A DNA stretch of 64,000 nt from Gammaproteobacteria bacterium (GTDB lineage Bacteria > Pseudomonadota > Gammaproteobacteria > Legionellales > Legionellaceae): contig JANSXK010000006.1 of NCBI GenBank assembly GCA_024742995.1, positions 54,776 through 118,775 of the forward strand, read 5' to 3'. Made by a program: the position numbers and the translations under genes. The notes beneath the pieces were generated by a model. The model was not told the origin of the DNA, did not search any database, and was given only the letters and a program-made list of their open reading frames with translations. The stretch's first letter is position 1. The number at the start of each line of letters is the position of its first letter. This document shows positions 16,870-25,349 of this stretch, piece after piece.

Positions 16870-18310
16870 TGCGTCAAAAGCCATGACCATTGTTTTAATG
16901 TTTGTGGTTGCTGTATGTTGCGCGCAAAGCAGTACAGATCCTGCTTGCACTGTGTTGGGCCCCAAGCCTTCATTTATTGTGAAATTGCGTTCCTCTCCGC
17001 CATTATTGTTGGCTCGTGAGCAATTGGCGTCTGGAGATTTACACCGTTTGGCCGCACCGGGCCTCATATTCACGCAGGCAAAACGCATGTTCCAAGGATA
17101 TTATGTAGTTCATGTCAAAGCGGAAAAACAATCACAGTTTCTGTTGCAAGCCAATGCTTCTGGTTTTGGATGTTATTCGAAACAATCGTTATCACGCATG
17201 GTGGCAAAAATCAAACAATCACCCTTGGTTGCAGAGGTGACGCCTAATTTTTTATCCACCACCATGGTGGGGCCGCAATCTCACATGCCTGCGCAGTGGA
17301 ATCTGCAAGGGCCACCAGGGGGAATAGATGCTGAAAACACTTGGATTGATTTCACATCAGGGCATGCGAATACTACGATTGCAGTCCTTGATACAGGCAT
17401 CATGAACCATGAAGCGTTAAATCCTAATATTTTACCGGGCGTACATTTTACTGATGCCGGAAGCACGGGCATGTCTGCAACGCCTTCTTGTATCGCATGT
17501 GCGGGCTATCATCATGGCACTATGGTTGCGGGTATCATTGCCTCTACTGGCGCACTGGCTTATGGTGAAACACTGTGGGGGGTGGCGCCTCATACGAGCA
17601 TTTTGCCGATAAACGTGTTTACCAAATTTACCGATGAACCAACTTGTGGCATGCCTCCATGTCTTTACTCTTATTTATCAGATCAAATCAATGCCTTAGA
17701 ATGGCTTGCTGGTATTGACTTTCCTGATTTAAATCCGCCACCTGCAAGCATAGTGGGCATCAATATGAGTCTCGGCAATGTGAGATCATGTCCTGATGTG
17801 GCACAGCGCGCTTTGAATCAAACACAAAAGCGTGGTTTGGTTACGATGGTTGCTGCTGGCAATCGAAGTATTGATGCGGCTCGTGATTATCCTGCAAACT
17901 GCGATGGTGTCATTTCTGTTGCTGCTACAGGGTTTTATGGAGAGCGCGCGTCTTATTCTAATTGGGGAAAATCTGTCACTATTGCAGCGCCTGGTGGTAA
18001 TGGCAGTTATAGCGTTTATGCCACCATTGATAATGCTTATGCTCATAGACAAGCCACGAGTTTTGCGGTTGCGCATGTTTCAGGTGTGGTTGCGCTTTTG
18101 TATGCTATTGATCCAACGCTTCGTGCAGAACAGGTAAAGCAAATTATTACCGCACCAGACACGATAACCCCTTTTCCATCTGCAGACATGTTACCAGAGG
18201 GAGCGGTGTCTTGCATGGACGATGAGGCTTTAGAAAAATATTGTGGGGCGGGCATTATCAACGCTTATAAGGCAGCCCAAAAAGTTTATACGCGTTTGCA
18301 TGATAAGTGA
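16859..18310 (+). CDS. Secreted subtilisin-like serine protease (S8) at the end of the lasso cluster
   Basis: 483 residues. Signal peptide (hydrophobic 9-22, probably cut after a Cys/Ala-rich end), an N-terminal prodomain-like region (about 35-135), then an S8 domain with Asp178 (AVLDTG), His219 (HHGTMVAG), oxyanion Asn335 (VAAGN) and Ser401 (ATSFAVAH). About a dozen cysteines suggest disulfides in the periplasm or outside. It overlaps the B2 gene by 11 bases; an ATG at 16883 is an alternative start. Overlap argues for co-expression with the lasso enzymes. Known lasso-degrading isopeptidases belong to another family (prolyl-oligopeptidase-like), so its role is open. Confidence 0.85.
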   Translation: MCFNASKAMTIVLMFVVAVCCAQSSTDPACTVLGPKPSFIVKLRSSPPLLLAREQLASGDLHRLAAPGLIFTQAKRMFQGYYVVHVKAEKQSQFLLQANASGFGCYSKQSLSRMVAKIKQSPLVAEVTPNFLSTTMVGPQSHMPAQWNLQGPPGGIDAENTWIDFTSGHANTTIAVLDTGIMNHEALNPNILPGVHFTDAGSTGMSATPSCIACAGYHHGTMVAGIIASTGALAYGETLWGVAPHTSILPINVFTKFTDEPTCGMPPCLYSYLSDQINALEWLAGIDFPDLNPPPASIVGINMSLGNVRSCPDVAQRALNQTQKRGLVTMVAAGNRSIDAARDYPANCDGVISVAATGFYGERASYSNWGKSVTIAAPGGNGSYSVYATIDNAYAHRQATSFAVAHVSGVVALLYAIDPTLRAEQVKQIITAPDTITPFPSADMLPEGAVSCMDDEALEKYCGAGIINAYKAAQKVYTRLHDK

Positions 18311-18372
18311 AGGAGGTTATGGGGCGTAGGTATTGTGGTTGTTGGGATGTGGATGTTGGGTTGTAGTTGGTG

Positions 18373-18852
18373 TTACACCAACATTTCTACCAAAAGATCG
18401 AGTGAATTAGCAATAAGGATTTGATCAGCTTCTGGGATAACTTTAAATTTTTCATCTAGAATATGATGCAAAAGATGGGGGGATGTGCTGACAAACTGTC
18501 TGCCTTTGTCGGTTATTTCTATGAAAATAACGCGGCGATCTTCCGTGTTACGGGTGCGCATGAGCAGACCCTTTTCTTCCAAGCGATCAATGATGCCCAC
18601 AAGCGTACTACAGGCTAAATGGACATGCTTGGATAGAACCGACAGTGTCATCACACCTTTTTCGTAAATTTCATATAAGCAGACCAATTGTGGCACGGTA
18701 ATGCCTTGCTGTTTGTCTAATTTACGTGAATGGTGATCCACTTGCTGCATGATTTTTCGCAATGCGAACACCATGCGTTTGGAATAGGGCAATGGCGTAG
18801 CAATTGTTTCTTGCTGGGTGTGGTGATCATTGATATTTGTAGTTGTCGTCAT
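18373..18852 (-). CDS. MarR-family transcriptional regulator
   Basis: 159 residues with a winged helix-turn-helix (LSVLSKHVHLACSTLVGIIDRLEEKG, about 80-105) and the wing motif RNTEDRRVIFIEITDKG. The ATG at 18852 has AAAGG upstream and is preferred over a start 11 codons earlier. Lies 10 bases after the MFS transporter stop, as last gene of the aspartoacylase-like/MFS/MarR operon; it probably senses a small molecule and controls that operon. Confidence 0.9.
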   Translation of the reverse strand: MTTTTNINDHHTQQETIATPLPYSKRMVFALRKIMQQVDHHSRKLDKQQGITVPQLVCLYEIYEKGVMTLSVLSKHVHLACSTLVGIIDRLEEKGLLMRTRNTEDRRVIFIEITDKGRQFVSTSPHLLHHILDEKFKVIPEADQILIANSLDLLVEMLV

Positions 18853-18862
18853 GATTAATCCT

Positions 18863-20179
18863 TTAACCTTCTGGGATGAACACATTGTTTATCGTAGAGG
18901 ATTGTGTTTCCTGTAGATTTAGTATTGTATTATTGCAGGTTGATTTGCAAAAGGTTTCTTTAATATAAAAAACCACGAGTGCAATGGCAGCAATGGCGAA
19001 GAGTGGCATTACTATAAACGCTTGTTGATAGTGAAATAATTGTAACGAATGGTGGGCTGTGTGACGGGTTAATAGATAGCCAATCATTGGCGCATTCATG
19101 GCAGATACAAGGAGTATCAAGCTGTTATTTAACCCAAGACCTGCGCCTATTGAATCTTCGTTACATTGTTCTACCATGATGGCAAAGCCGATGCTTGATC
19201 CACTCGCACCTAAACCTAACAGCGCAAAACATAGGGTGAGTACCAACGCGTTGACAGGCAAGTACGTGATGGTGGTCAAGGAAAGTAACAGTATTATTGC
19301 ACTGCCAAGCATGAATGGTTTCCTGCGTTGTATTTTATCAGAAAGGTATCCCAGCAGCGGGCAAGAGATTGCATATCCTAACCAAGAGATGGTGATCATG
19401 TAAGATGAGAATGTTGAAGTAAATCCTTTTTTAATGAGAAACGCGACGCCTTCATTGTTGGTTAAATATTCAATCGAGAAGTAAGCGAACGCGGAATAAA
19501 GTGCAATAAACCAAATTTGTTTTACTTTGATCAAGGGGGATAAACTACTCGCGATTGTTGCGCCGCGAGATAAAATAATAAATTTTCCGCCTTGTTGACG
19601 ATTTTTTTTGACGTATAACAAAATGAGCATTGAGATGACTATCCCAATGAGCATGAGATCAAAAAATATACTGCGCCATCCTATCCCTGCTCGGGTTACA
19701 AAAGAGCTCAAAGGGCCGGCAGCAAGCATGGGGCCCATCGTGCCTAAGAATTGAGACATGCCAATAAAAAAAGCGATATTTTTGCGTGGCATCCAATCAT
19801 AAATCGCAATCAGTAGGCAAATAAAACCACAGGAGGCGCCAAGTCCCATCAACATTCGGCATAGCATGGCAGAGGCAAAATTATAAGATACAGAAAACCC
19901 AAGTGTGGCAACGGTGCAGAGGAGTATAGCGATGATCAGTGTTTTCTTGATGCCTAAATGGTTGATCACAAGCCCAGCGGGAATTTGTACCATGCCATAA
20001 ATAATCTGAAAAATCGTAGAGCTTAATAATGCGAATTGGACAGAATTTAAGTGTAATTCATGCATCAATTGTGGTTGAAACGTACCTAACACAGTTCGCA
20101 GAAAAAAGTCATACATAAAGAAGACGGTGCAAACCAGCCAGGTAACCATGCCCGCTACGGTGATTTTATTATCAATCAT
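18863..20179 (-). CDS. Major facilitator transporter, Pht-like
   Basis: 438 residues, about 12 membrane helices. The N-terminus (VCTVFFMYDFFLRTVLGTFQP) and the helix 2-3 loop resemble the Pht-like MFS proteins of Legionella and Coxiella relatives, known for import of amino acids and nucleosides into intracellular bacteria. Overlaps the aspartoacylase-like gene by 4 bases and precedes marR by 10, so the three form an operon. The substrate cannot be read from the sequence; it may be what the MarR protein or the upstream protein recognises. Confidence 0.87.
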   Translation of the reverse strand: MIDNKITVAGMVTWLVCTVFFMYDFFLRTVLGTFQPQLMHELHLNSVQFALLSSTIFQIIYGMVQIPAGLVINHLGIKKTLIIAILLCTVATLGFSVSYNFASAMLCRMLMGLGASCGFICLLIAIYDWMPRKNIAFFIGMSQFLGTMGPMLAAGPLSSFVTRAGIGWRSIFFDLMLIGIVISMLILLYVKKNRQQGGKFIILSRGATIASSLSPLIKVKQIWFIALYSAFAYFSIEYLTNNEGVAFLIKKGFTSTFSSYMITISWLGYAISCPLLGYLSDKIQRRKPFMLGSAIILLLSLTTITYLPVNALVLTLCFALLGLGASGSSIGFAIMVEQCNEDSIGAGLGLNNSLILLVSAMNAPMIGYLLTRHTAHHSLQLFHYQQAFIVMPLFAIAAIALVVFYIKETFCKSTCNNTILNLQETQSSTINNVFIPEG

Positions 20180-21201
20180 TCTACGGTCTCAGCTTGGTTG
20201 TGCCAGGTTTCTAATACGTCTTGCGCGCGACTGTTGTCGATAAACGAGGCAATTTTAAAAATGGTTTGTCCCTCATGGATAAGCGGATGACGATTAATAC
20301 CGACAATGATGCCATCTTGGCTGGTTCTGACTGTTTCGGACGAGTTTGAACTAAAAGGGTCGCTGATGCGTCCGATGACTTGTCCTTTAAAAACCATTTG
20401 TCCAAGTTCCACTTCACTAAATAACACACCACTGCGATGCACTCTAATCCAATCTTGATCTTGAGAGATGACAGGTTTAAAGGGTTCTTCTGTTTCATCA
20501 GTCGCTGCTGTTGGTTCGATGATGCCTAGCGTTTGCATGACATTATGGATACCGGAGACCCCCAATTTAATAGCTGCCTCATTGAAGCGCATTGCCTCAC
20601 CTGCACGATAGATCAAGAGTGGAATGTTCAATTGTTCTGTGGTTTGTTGCAATGAATTTTTGACGACGTTCATACTCGTGATCACGGGCGCTGCAAACTG
20701 TTGTGCCAGCCTCATGGCTTCTTTGTCATCTTGATTGCAATAGATTTGTGGTAGCAGCTCGTGGTTGAGCGAGCCTGTTTTTAATTCGATGCAATAATCT
20801 ACTTTGCTTAAAATTTCTTGGGTAAAGATATGCGCCAAACGTTCACCGTAGGAGCCATCTGCAGCACCAGGAAAGCAACCATCAAGGTTTGTTTCGTGCG
20901 CTTGAGTGCCTGATTGTGCGACCAATCCAGAAATATTGAGTACAGGAACCAAAATCAATGTTCCGGATATGCGTTGTGATTGATCCGAAAGTAATTGATT
21001 AACGATTTCAATCCCATTCAATTCATCGCCTTTGGCTGCAGAAAAAATGAGTAGGCAAGGGCCTGGTTTGTGGCCATGAACGACTTTGATTGGCATATAA
21101 AAAGAGGTACAAGAATAGAGTTCTGGTAGTGGTAACGCCAAATTAGCTGTTTCACCTGGGTGGATGGTCGCATTACAAATGGTTAAATTAGCGTTTTTCA
21201 T
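20176..21201 (-). CDS. Aspartoacylase/succinylglutamate desuccinylase-family protein without zinc histidines
   Basis: 341 residues that follow the family along the whole length, including the C-terminal barrel-like region (HRSGVLFSEVELGQMVFKG). The conserved motifs are altered: HGDE reads AKGDE (Lys57 for His, Glu60 kept), DLHTG reads ELKTG (Lys141 for His), and the DLNRxFPG substrate motif reads NLDGCFPG (105-112). The later Glu in YRAGEAMRF is kept. Both zinc-binding histidines are therefore lysines (AAA codons), so it is probably not a zinc hydrolase of the usual kind. Good ribosome-binding site (GGAG). First gene of the operon with an MFS transporter and marR. Confidence 0.85.
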   Translation of the reverse strand: MKNANLTICNATIHPGETANLALPLPELYSCTSFYMPIKVVHGHKPGPCLLIFSAAKGDELNGIEIVNQLLSDQSQRISGTLILVPVLNISGLVAQSGTQAHETNLDGCFPGAADGSYGERLAHIFTQEILSKVDYCIELKTGSLNHELLPQIYCNQDDKEAMRLAQQFAAPVITSMNVVKNSLQQTTEQLNIPLLIYRAGEAMRFNEAAIKLGVSGIHNVMQTLGIIEPTAATDETEEPFKPVISQDQDWIRVHRSGVLFSEVELGQMVFKGQVIGRISDPFSSNSSETVRTSQDGIIVGINRHPLIHEGQTIFKIASFIDNSRAQDVLETWHNQAETVE

Positions 21202-21490
21202 TACATTGGCTCCATATATATGAAATTTCTAAACCTGAATTTAAGTTTATTGCGTGGGTGATGTCTCTTGCCTTATTCAGAGGTATTTCTCCTGAGGTTG
21301 ATAAAAGGGTTGGCGTATTCTCATTTTCCATCTTGAGTATATATGCCACAACAATTAAAGTTCGTGTGCAAATTATTCTTGTGCATATTAATACCAAATG
21401 CAAAAATAGTCAAGCTAATTTACCGTGGAGGCTGGGTTTTGTCGTCGTGAGTAGGGGTGAAATTTACTTAGAATCCGCGCTTAATCTACA

Positions 21491-22657
21491 TCAGAATCGT
21501 GCGCTAACATTCAACCGTAAGGTAGTAAATAACCAAGCGAGCGCAATGCTTGCATTGAAGATGAAAATCCCTTGTGCGCCGGCATGTTGATATACGATGC
21601 CGGCCAATGTTCCGCCCACAAAAATACCTAAAAATTGGCTACTTGAATAGACACCCATGGCGCAGCCTTTGGCTTTGGGATTGACTTGCTTGGAAATCAG
21701 CGACGGCAAATTGGCTTCTAGGAGATTAAATCCAACAAAATAAACAAACATCAAGCCCCAAAGCAGGGTGATGGATGCTTGTGGCCACAGTGCTAGTCCC
21801 ATTTGAGTGCCAAACATACTAGCGATGGCGACGATGAACAGGAGTTTGGTTTTTTGCCGTTTCTCTGCAAGGATCATGATGGGGACCATACATAAAAAGG
21901 ATAAAAGTAAGAGCGGCACATAGAATTGCCAAGTTTGTGACAAACCGCCATGATGGATTTGGGTTTGCAACATTAAGGGTAGGGCGTAAAAAGTAGAAAT
22001 CAGGATCAAATGTTGAAAAAAAATGCCGGCATCTAGGCGTAATAAATCTGGATTGCGGAAGACTTGTTTCAATTGTTGCTTATTGATTGTATCATTGCCA
22101 ACGTGGTTGGGGGTGGGAATACGATAGAGCATGAGCATGCCAAGTACAGCCAATCCGGTGGTCAGATAAAAAATGCCGGCAAGGCCGGAAACTGCAGTGA
22201 TAAATGGGCTGAGCACGAAAGCTAGGCTAAAAGACACCCCGATGATGCTGCCAATGACTGCCATGGCTTTGGTGCGGTGTTGTTCTGCGGTCAGATCAGC
22301 CAAAAAAGCCATCAAAACAGAGCCGATGGCGCCAGCGCCTTGTAAGATCCTGGCTAAGATCATCCCGGTGATGCTGTCTGCGTAGGCACCCACCAGGCTG
22401 CCAATGGCAAATAGGATTAAGCCTAAGAGAATCAAAGGCTTGCGACCATGGCGATCGGAAAGGATACCGAAAGGAATTTGCAATAATCCTTGGGTCAAGC
22501 CATAAGCGCCTAAGGCAATGCCGACTAAAAATGGTGTGGCGCCGCGGAGATGGTTGGCATAAAGGGTAAACACAGGGATTAGCATGAATAACCCCAGCAT
22601 GCGACAGGCGTAAATTGCGGCAATACGCAGGGTATTACCAAACCAAGGTGAGTCCAT
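21491..22657 (-). CDS. Major facilitator transporter (YajR/drug-efflux type)
   Basis: 388 residues with about 12 membrane helices; the beginning LRIAAIYACRMLGLFMLIPVF and the loop GILSDRHGRKPLI are typical of YajR-type proton antiporters. It lacks the extra C-terminal ferredoxin-like domain of E. coli YajR. The frame opens at 22702, but the ATG at 22657 gives the usual N-terminal length, and a TATAAT-like box just before 22702 would leave that first ATG without a leader. Divergent from fabL. Confidence 0.82.
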   Translation of the reverse strand: MDSPWFGNTLRIAAIYACRMLGLFMLIPVFTLYANHLRGATPFLVGIALGAYGLTQGLLQIPFGILSDRHGRKPLILLGLILFAIGSLVGAYADSITGMILARILQGAGAIGSVLMAFLADLTAEQHRTKAMAVIGSIIGVSFSLAFVLSPFITAVSGLAGIFYLTTGLAVLGMLMLYRIPTPNHVGNDTINKQQLKQVFRNPDLLRLDAGIFFQHLILISTFYALPLMLQTQIHHGGLSQTWQFYVPLLLLSFLCMVPIMILAEKRQKTKLLFIVAIASMFGTQMGLALWPQASITLLWGLMFVYFVGFNLLEANLPSLISKQVNPKAKGCAMGVYSSSQFLGIFVGGTLAGIVYQHAGAQGIFIFNASIALAWLFTTLRLNVSARF

Positions 22658-22744
22658 GGCACGAAATAGGGTTAAGAAAACAAGGGTGAATTGTATAAAC
22701 ATTATTATAGAATCACAAGCGTATCGATCTATTTAGGAGAAACC

Positions 22745-23497
22745 ATGCAAACATTTGCATCTAAAGTGGCACTTATTACCGGTGGCGCACGCGGTATTGG
22801 CAAAGCGATTGCTTTAAAATTGGCTGCAGCTGGGGCTGATGTGGTGATTGTGTATTATTCCAGTAGCGAAGAAGCAGAGACTTTGGTCAAAGACATACAA
22901 GCTTTAGGGCGACGTGCCATGGCCATTCAAGCCAATGTTGCCGATCATGCCTCTGTCAAAGAACTGTTTGCTCAGATGAGGTCCGAGTTTGATCGCTTGG
23001 ATATTTTGGTATCCAATGCGGCGAGTGGGGTGTTAAAACCTGCTTTAAAAATGACGACCAAGCACTGGCGCTGGTGTATGGAGACCAATGCATTGGCATT
23101 AAATCACTTGGTAACAGAAGCGGAGTCCATGTTACAACCTGGCGGACGCGTGATTGCATTGTCCAGCTTGGGGGCAGAACGCGCCATTCCAAATTATGCG
23201 TTTATTGGCGCGTCTAAAGCTGCACTGGAAGCTTTGGTGCGTTCGCTGAGTATCGAATTGGCGCCCAAAGGCGTGACGGTGAATGCGGTGTCAGCTGGCG
23301 TGGTTGATACAGATGCGTTGAAATATTTTCCCAATCGTGAGCAATTATTGGCAGAATACCAAGCCCATGCGTTGGCTGATCGGCCTTTGTCTCCGGATGA
23401 TGTTGCCAATGCTGCATATTTATTATGTTTGCCAGAAGCTGATATGATTCGAGGACATACTTTATTCGTAGACGCGGGGTATTCTGTTGTTGGCTGA
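22745..23497 (+). CDS. fabL: Enoyl-ACP reductase, FabL type
   Basis: 250 residues, short-chain dehydrogenase fold: cofactor loop TGGARGIGKA near the start, NAASG in the middle, and a Tyr-(x)-Lys active site in NYAFIGASKAALEAL. The stretch DTDALKYFPNREQLLAEYQ and the ending ADMIRGHTLFVDAGYSVVG match the NADPH-dependent enoyl-ACP reductase FabL first described in Bacillus subtilis rather than FabI. It should reduce the enoyl-ACP double bond in fatty acid elongation. ATG 22745 has AGGAGA upstream. Placed just before xseA and the lipid A acyl locus. Confidence 0.85.
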   Translation: MQTFASKVALITGGARGIGKAIALKLAAAGADVVIVYYSSSEEAETLVKDIQALGRRAMAIQANVADHASVKELFAQMRSEFDRLDILVSNAASGVLKPALKMTTKHWRWCMETNALALNHLVTEAESMLQPGGRVIALSSLGAERAIPNYAFIGASKAALEALVRSLSIELAPKGVTVNAVSAGVVDTDALKYFPNREQLLAEYQAHALADRPLSPDDVANAAYLLCLPEADMIRGHTLFVDAGYSVVG

Positions 23498-24686
23498 TAT
23501 ACAAACGGATGTTTATTCGGTTTCAGAATTGAATAAACACGTCAAAACCTTCTTAGAACAAGGTGTTGGCGAAGTTGTAGTGCAAGGTGAGCTTTCTAAT
23601 TTGAGCAAGCCAAGTTCTGGGCATTGGTATTTTACATTGAAGGACAATCAAGCTCAGGTGCGCTGTGTGTTTTTCCGAAATCGCCAAACACGTATTCACC
23701 AGGGCATGGAAAGTGGACATCAAGTGTTGGCAAGAGGTCGACTCAGTTTGTATGAGGCGCGCGGTGATTATCAGCTCATTGTTGAAGATTTGACTGAGGC
23801 TGGGATCGGCGATTTGCATCAACAATTCGAAGCGTTGAAACAAAAATTATTTGCACTCGGTTTATTTGATGCTGCGCGCAAAAAGCCGTTGCCACGTTTT
23901 CCACAAACCATCGGTGTGATTACATCGCCTACAGGTGCTGCGATTCGTGATATTTTAACGACGTTGGCACGGCGTTATCCTCTGGCTGCGGTGAAGGTTT
24001 ATCCGACAGATGTTCAAGGTAAATCGGCCGCGATGCAATTGGTGGCTGCGGTTCGAAAGGCCAATGCCGATCAAAGTTGTGATGTTCTGATATTGGCGCG
24101 TGGCGGGGGTAGCATAGAGGATTTGTGGGCATTTAATGATGAAGTTTTGGCGCATACCATATCTCAAAGTGTGCTTCCGATTGTCACTGGTATTGGTCAT
24201 GAAATAGATGTCACGATTGCAGATTTTGTTGCAGATTTACGTGCCCCCACACCCACGGCAGCTGCTGAAGTGGTTAGTCCGGTGCAAGAGGAATTATCGG
24301 CTGCTGTTACTGCCTTGGAAGTGCAGATGCATCGTGCCATGCAGCGTATGATGCAGCAGAAAATGTTGATGTTGCAGCATTGTTGGCAACAGATCACTTC
24401 GCCAAAACAAATGATTGCCAGCTATTGGCAGGCCTTAGATCATCGTGAGTATCGATTACAACAATGGATGACAAACGCGCTGCAATCCAGAACCCAGCGT
24501 CTACAAGCGTTGATGGGACGGTTGCACGCAGTGAGTCCTTTGGCGACCTTAGATCGTGGTTACGCAGTTGTGACACAGCAGCAGCGATTGTTAAAGCATG
24601 CAGAAGCGGTTAAAGAGGGTGAGCGCATTGATGTGCGCTTGGCGAAAGGGCGTTTATTGTGTGAAGTGTTGGAGCGTCAGTCATAA
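23487..24686 (+). CDS. xseA: Exodeoxyribonuclease VII large subunit
   Basis: 399 residues. An N-terminal OB fold (YSVSELNKHVKTFLEQGVG, then VQGELSNLSKPSSGHWYFTLKD), the catalytic domain with TIGVITSPTGAAIRDIL and LARGGGSIEDLWAFNDE, and a C-terminal coiled-coil region. It degrades single-stranded DNA in both directions together with XseB, which is not in this window. The start is TTG at 23487 or the adjacent TTG 23490, inside the last codons of fabL, with GGGG upstream. Confidence 0.93.
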   Translation: MLADIQTDVYSVSELNKHVKTFLEQGVGEVVVQGELSNLSKPSSGHWYFTLKDNQAQVRCVFFRNRQTRIHQGMESGHQVLARGRLSLYEARGDYQLIVEDLTEAGIGDLHQQFEALKQKLFALGLFDAARKKPLPRFPQTIGVITSPTGAAIRDILTTLARRYPLAAVKVYPTDVQGKSAAMQLVAAVRKANADQSCDVLILARGGGSIEDLWAFNDEVLAHTISQSVLPIVTGIGHEIDVTIADFVADLRAPTPTAAAEVVSPVQEELSAAVTALEVQMHRAMQRMMQQKMLMLQHCWQQITSPKQMIASYWQALDHREYRLQQWMTNALQSRTQRLQALMGRLHAVSPLATLDRGYAVVTQQQRLLKHAEAVKEGERIDVRLAKGRLLCEVLERQS

Positions 24687-24867
24687 TTATCTGCTGGGCT
24701 CTGATAGGAGATGATGTCTCACCTCTTGGGCATCAACTGTGACAGCTATACCAAATAGCTCATGCAGTTGAAAGCGCATCATTTATATATTTCTAATCTT
24801 AATGTAAAATATTTGATCATTGTGGGGTGGAATGATTACACTTCATCAGCGCGCACACAATAGTATT

Positions 24868-24896
24868 TTGAGACCCATGAAATGATGTGTTAGAAT
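24868..24896 (+). promoter_or_regulatory. Sigma-70-type promoter before the lipid A acyl locus
   Basis: TTGAGA (24868-24873), a 17-base spacer and TAGAAT (24891-24896) match the sigma-70 consensus well. The start of transcription would fall near 24903, about 33 bases before the ACP gene, whose ribosome-binding site CGAGG lies at the expected place. The remaining part of the 249-base gap (24687-24935) shows no gene or tRNA that I can see. Confidence 0.6.
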
Positions 24897-24935
24897 CATC
24901 CATTATTTGTTTAAATAGATCTCCGAGGATTAAAA

Positions 24936-25349
24936 ATGAATGTAGATGCTGTGTACCCTAAAGTTAAGACGATCATTGCTGATGTGTTGGTTTTAGATGA
25001 AGAAGAAGTGACGCTAAGTAGTCGTTTGATCGGGGATTTGGGTGCAGAGTCGATTGATTTCTTAGATTTGGTTTTTCAATTAGAAAAAGAATTTGCCATC
25101 AAAATTCCTCGTGGTCAATTAGAAAAAAATGCGCGCGGTGATTTGACTGAAGCAGAATTTGAGCAAGGTGGTGCATTGACGCCAGCTGGGATGGCTGCGT
25201 TGCAAGCCTACCTTTCTGAAGTGCCAGCAGAACATTTCAAAGCCAGCATGAAACTAAATGAAATTCCTGCGTTATTTACAGTGGAAACATTTTGCAAATT
25301 AATCGTGGCTGCCAAAGCTGAAGCCGATGCTTGTGCGGTTCCAGGATAA
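24936..25349 (+). CDS. acpXL: Acyl carrier protein for very-long-chain lipid A fatty acids (AcpXL-like)
   Basis: 137 residues. The phosphopantetheine site is Ser39 in LGAESIDFLDLVFQLEKEF, very close to the AcpXL pattern (DSLDFLDIVF). It is longer than rhizobial AcpXL (about 92): residues 60-105 form an Ala/Glu/Leu-rich insertion before the final helix. It would carry the growing very-long chain from the condensing enzymes to the acyltransferase. Its stop overlaps the next start (TAATG). Gene order acp-dehydratase-KS-KS-acyltransferase matches the rhizobial acpXL locus. Confidence 0.85.
   Translation: MNVDAVYPKVKTIIADVLVLDEEEVTLSSRLIGDLGAESIDFLDLVFQLEKEFAIKIPRGQLEKNARGDLTEAEFEQGGALTPAGMAALQAYLSEVPAEHFKASMKLNEIPALFTVETFCKLIVAAKAEADACAVPG

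Noticed and set aside
21188..21331. Minus-strand ORF of about 47 residues (starting MENENTPTLL) upstream of the aspartoacylase-like gene
   Set aside because: No ribosome-binding site before its ATG, and it overlaps the start of the next gene. Amino acid composition is reasonable, so a leader peptide is not excluded, but there is no positive evidence.
24687..24867. Gap before the acp locus checked for a tRNA or small RNA
   Set aside because: No cloverleaf, CCA end or T-loop motif was seen; only the promoter at 24868 is supported.
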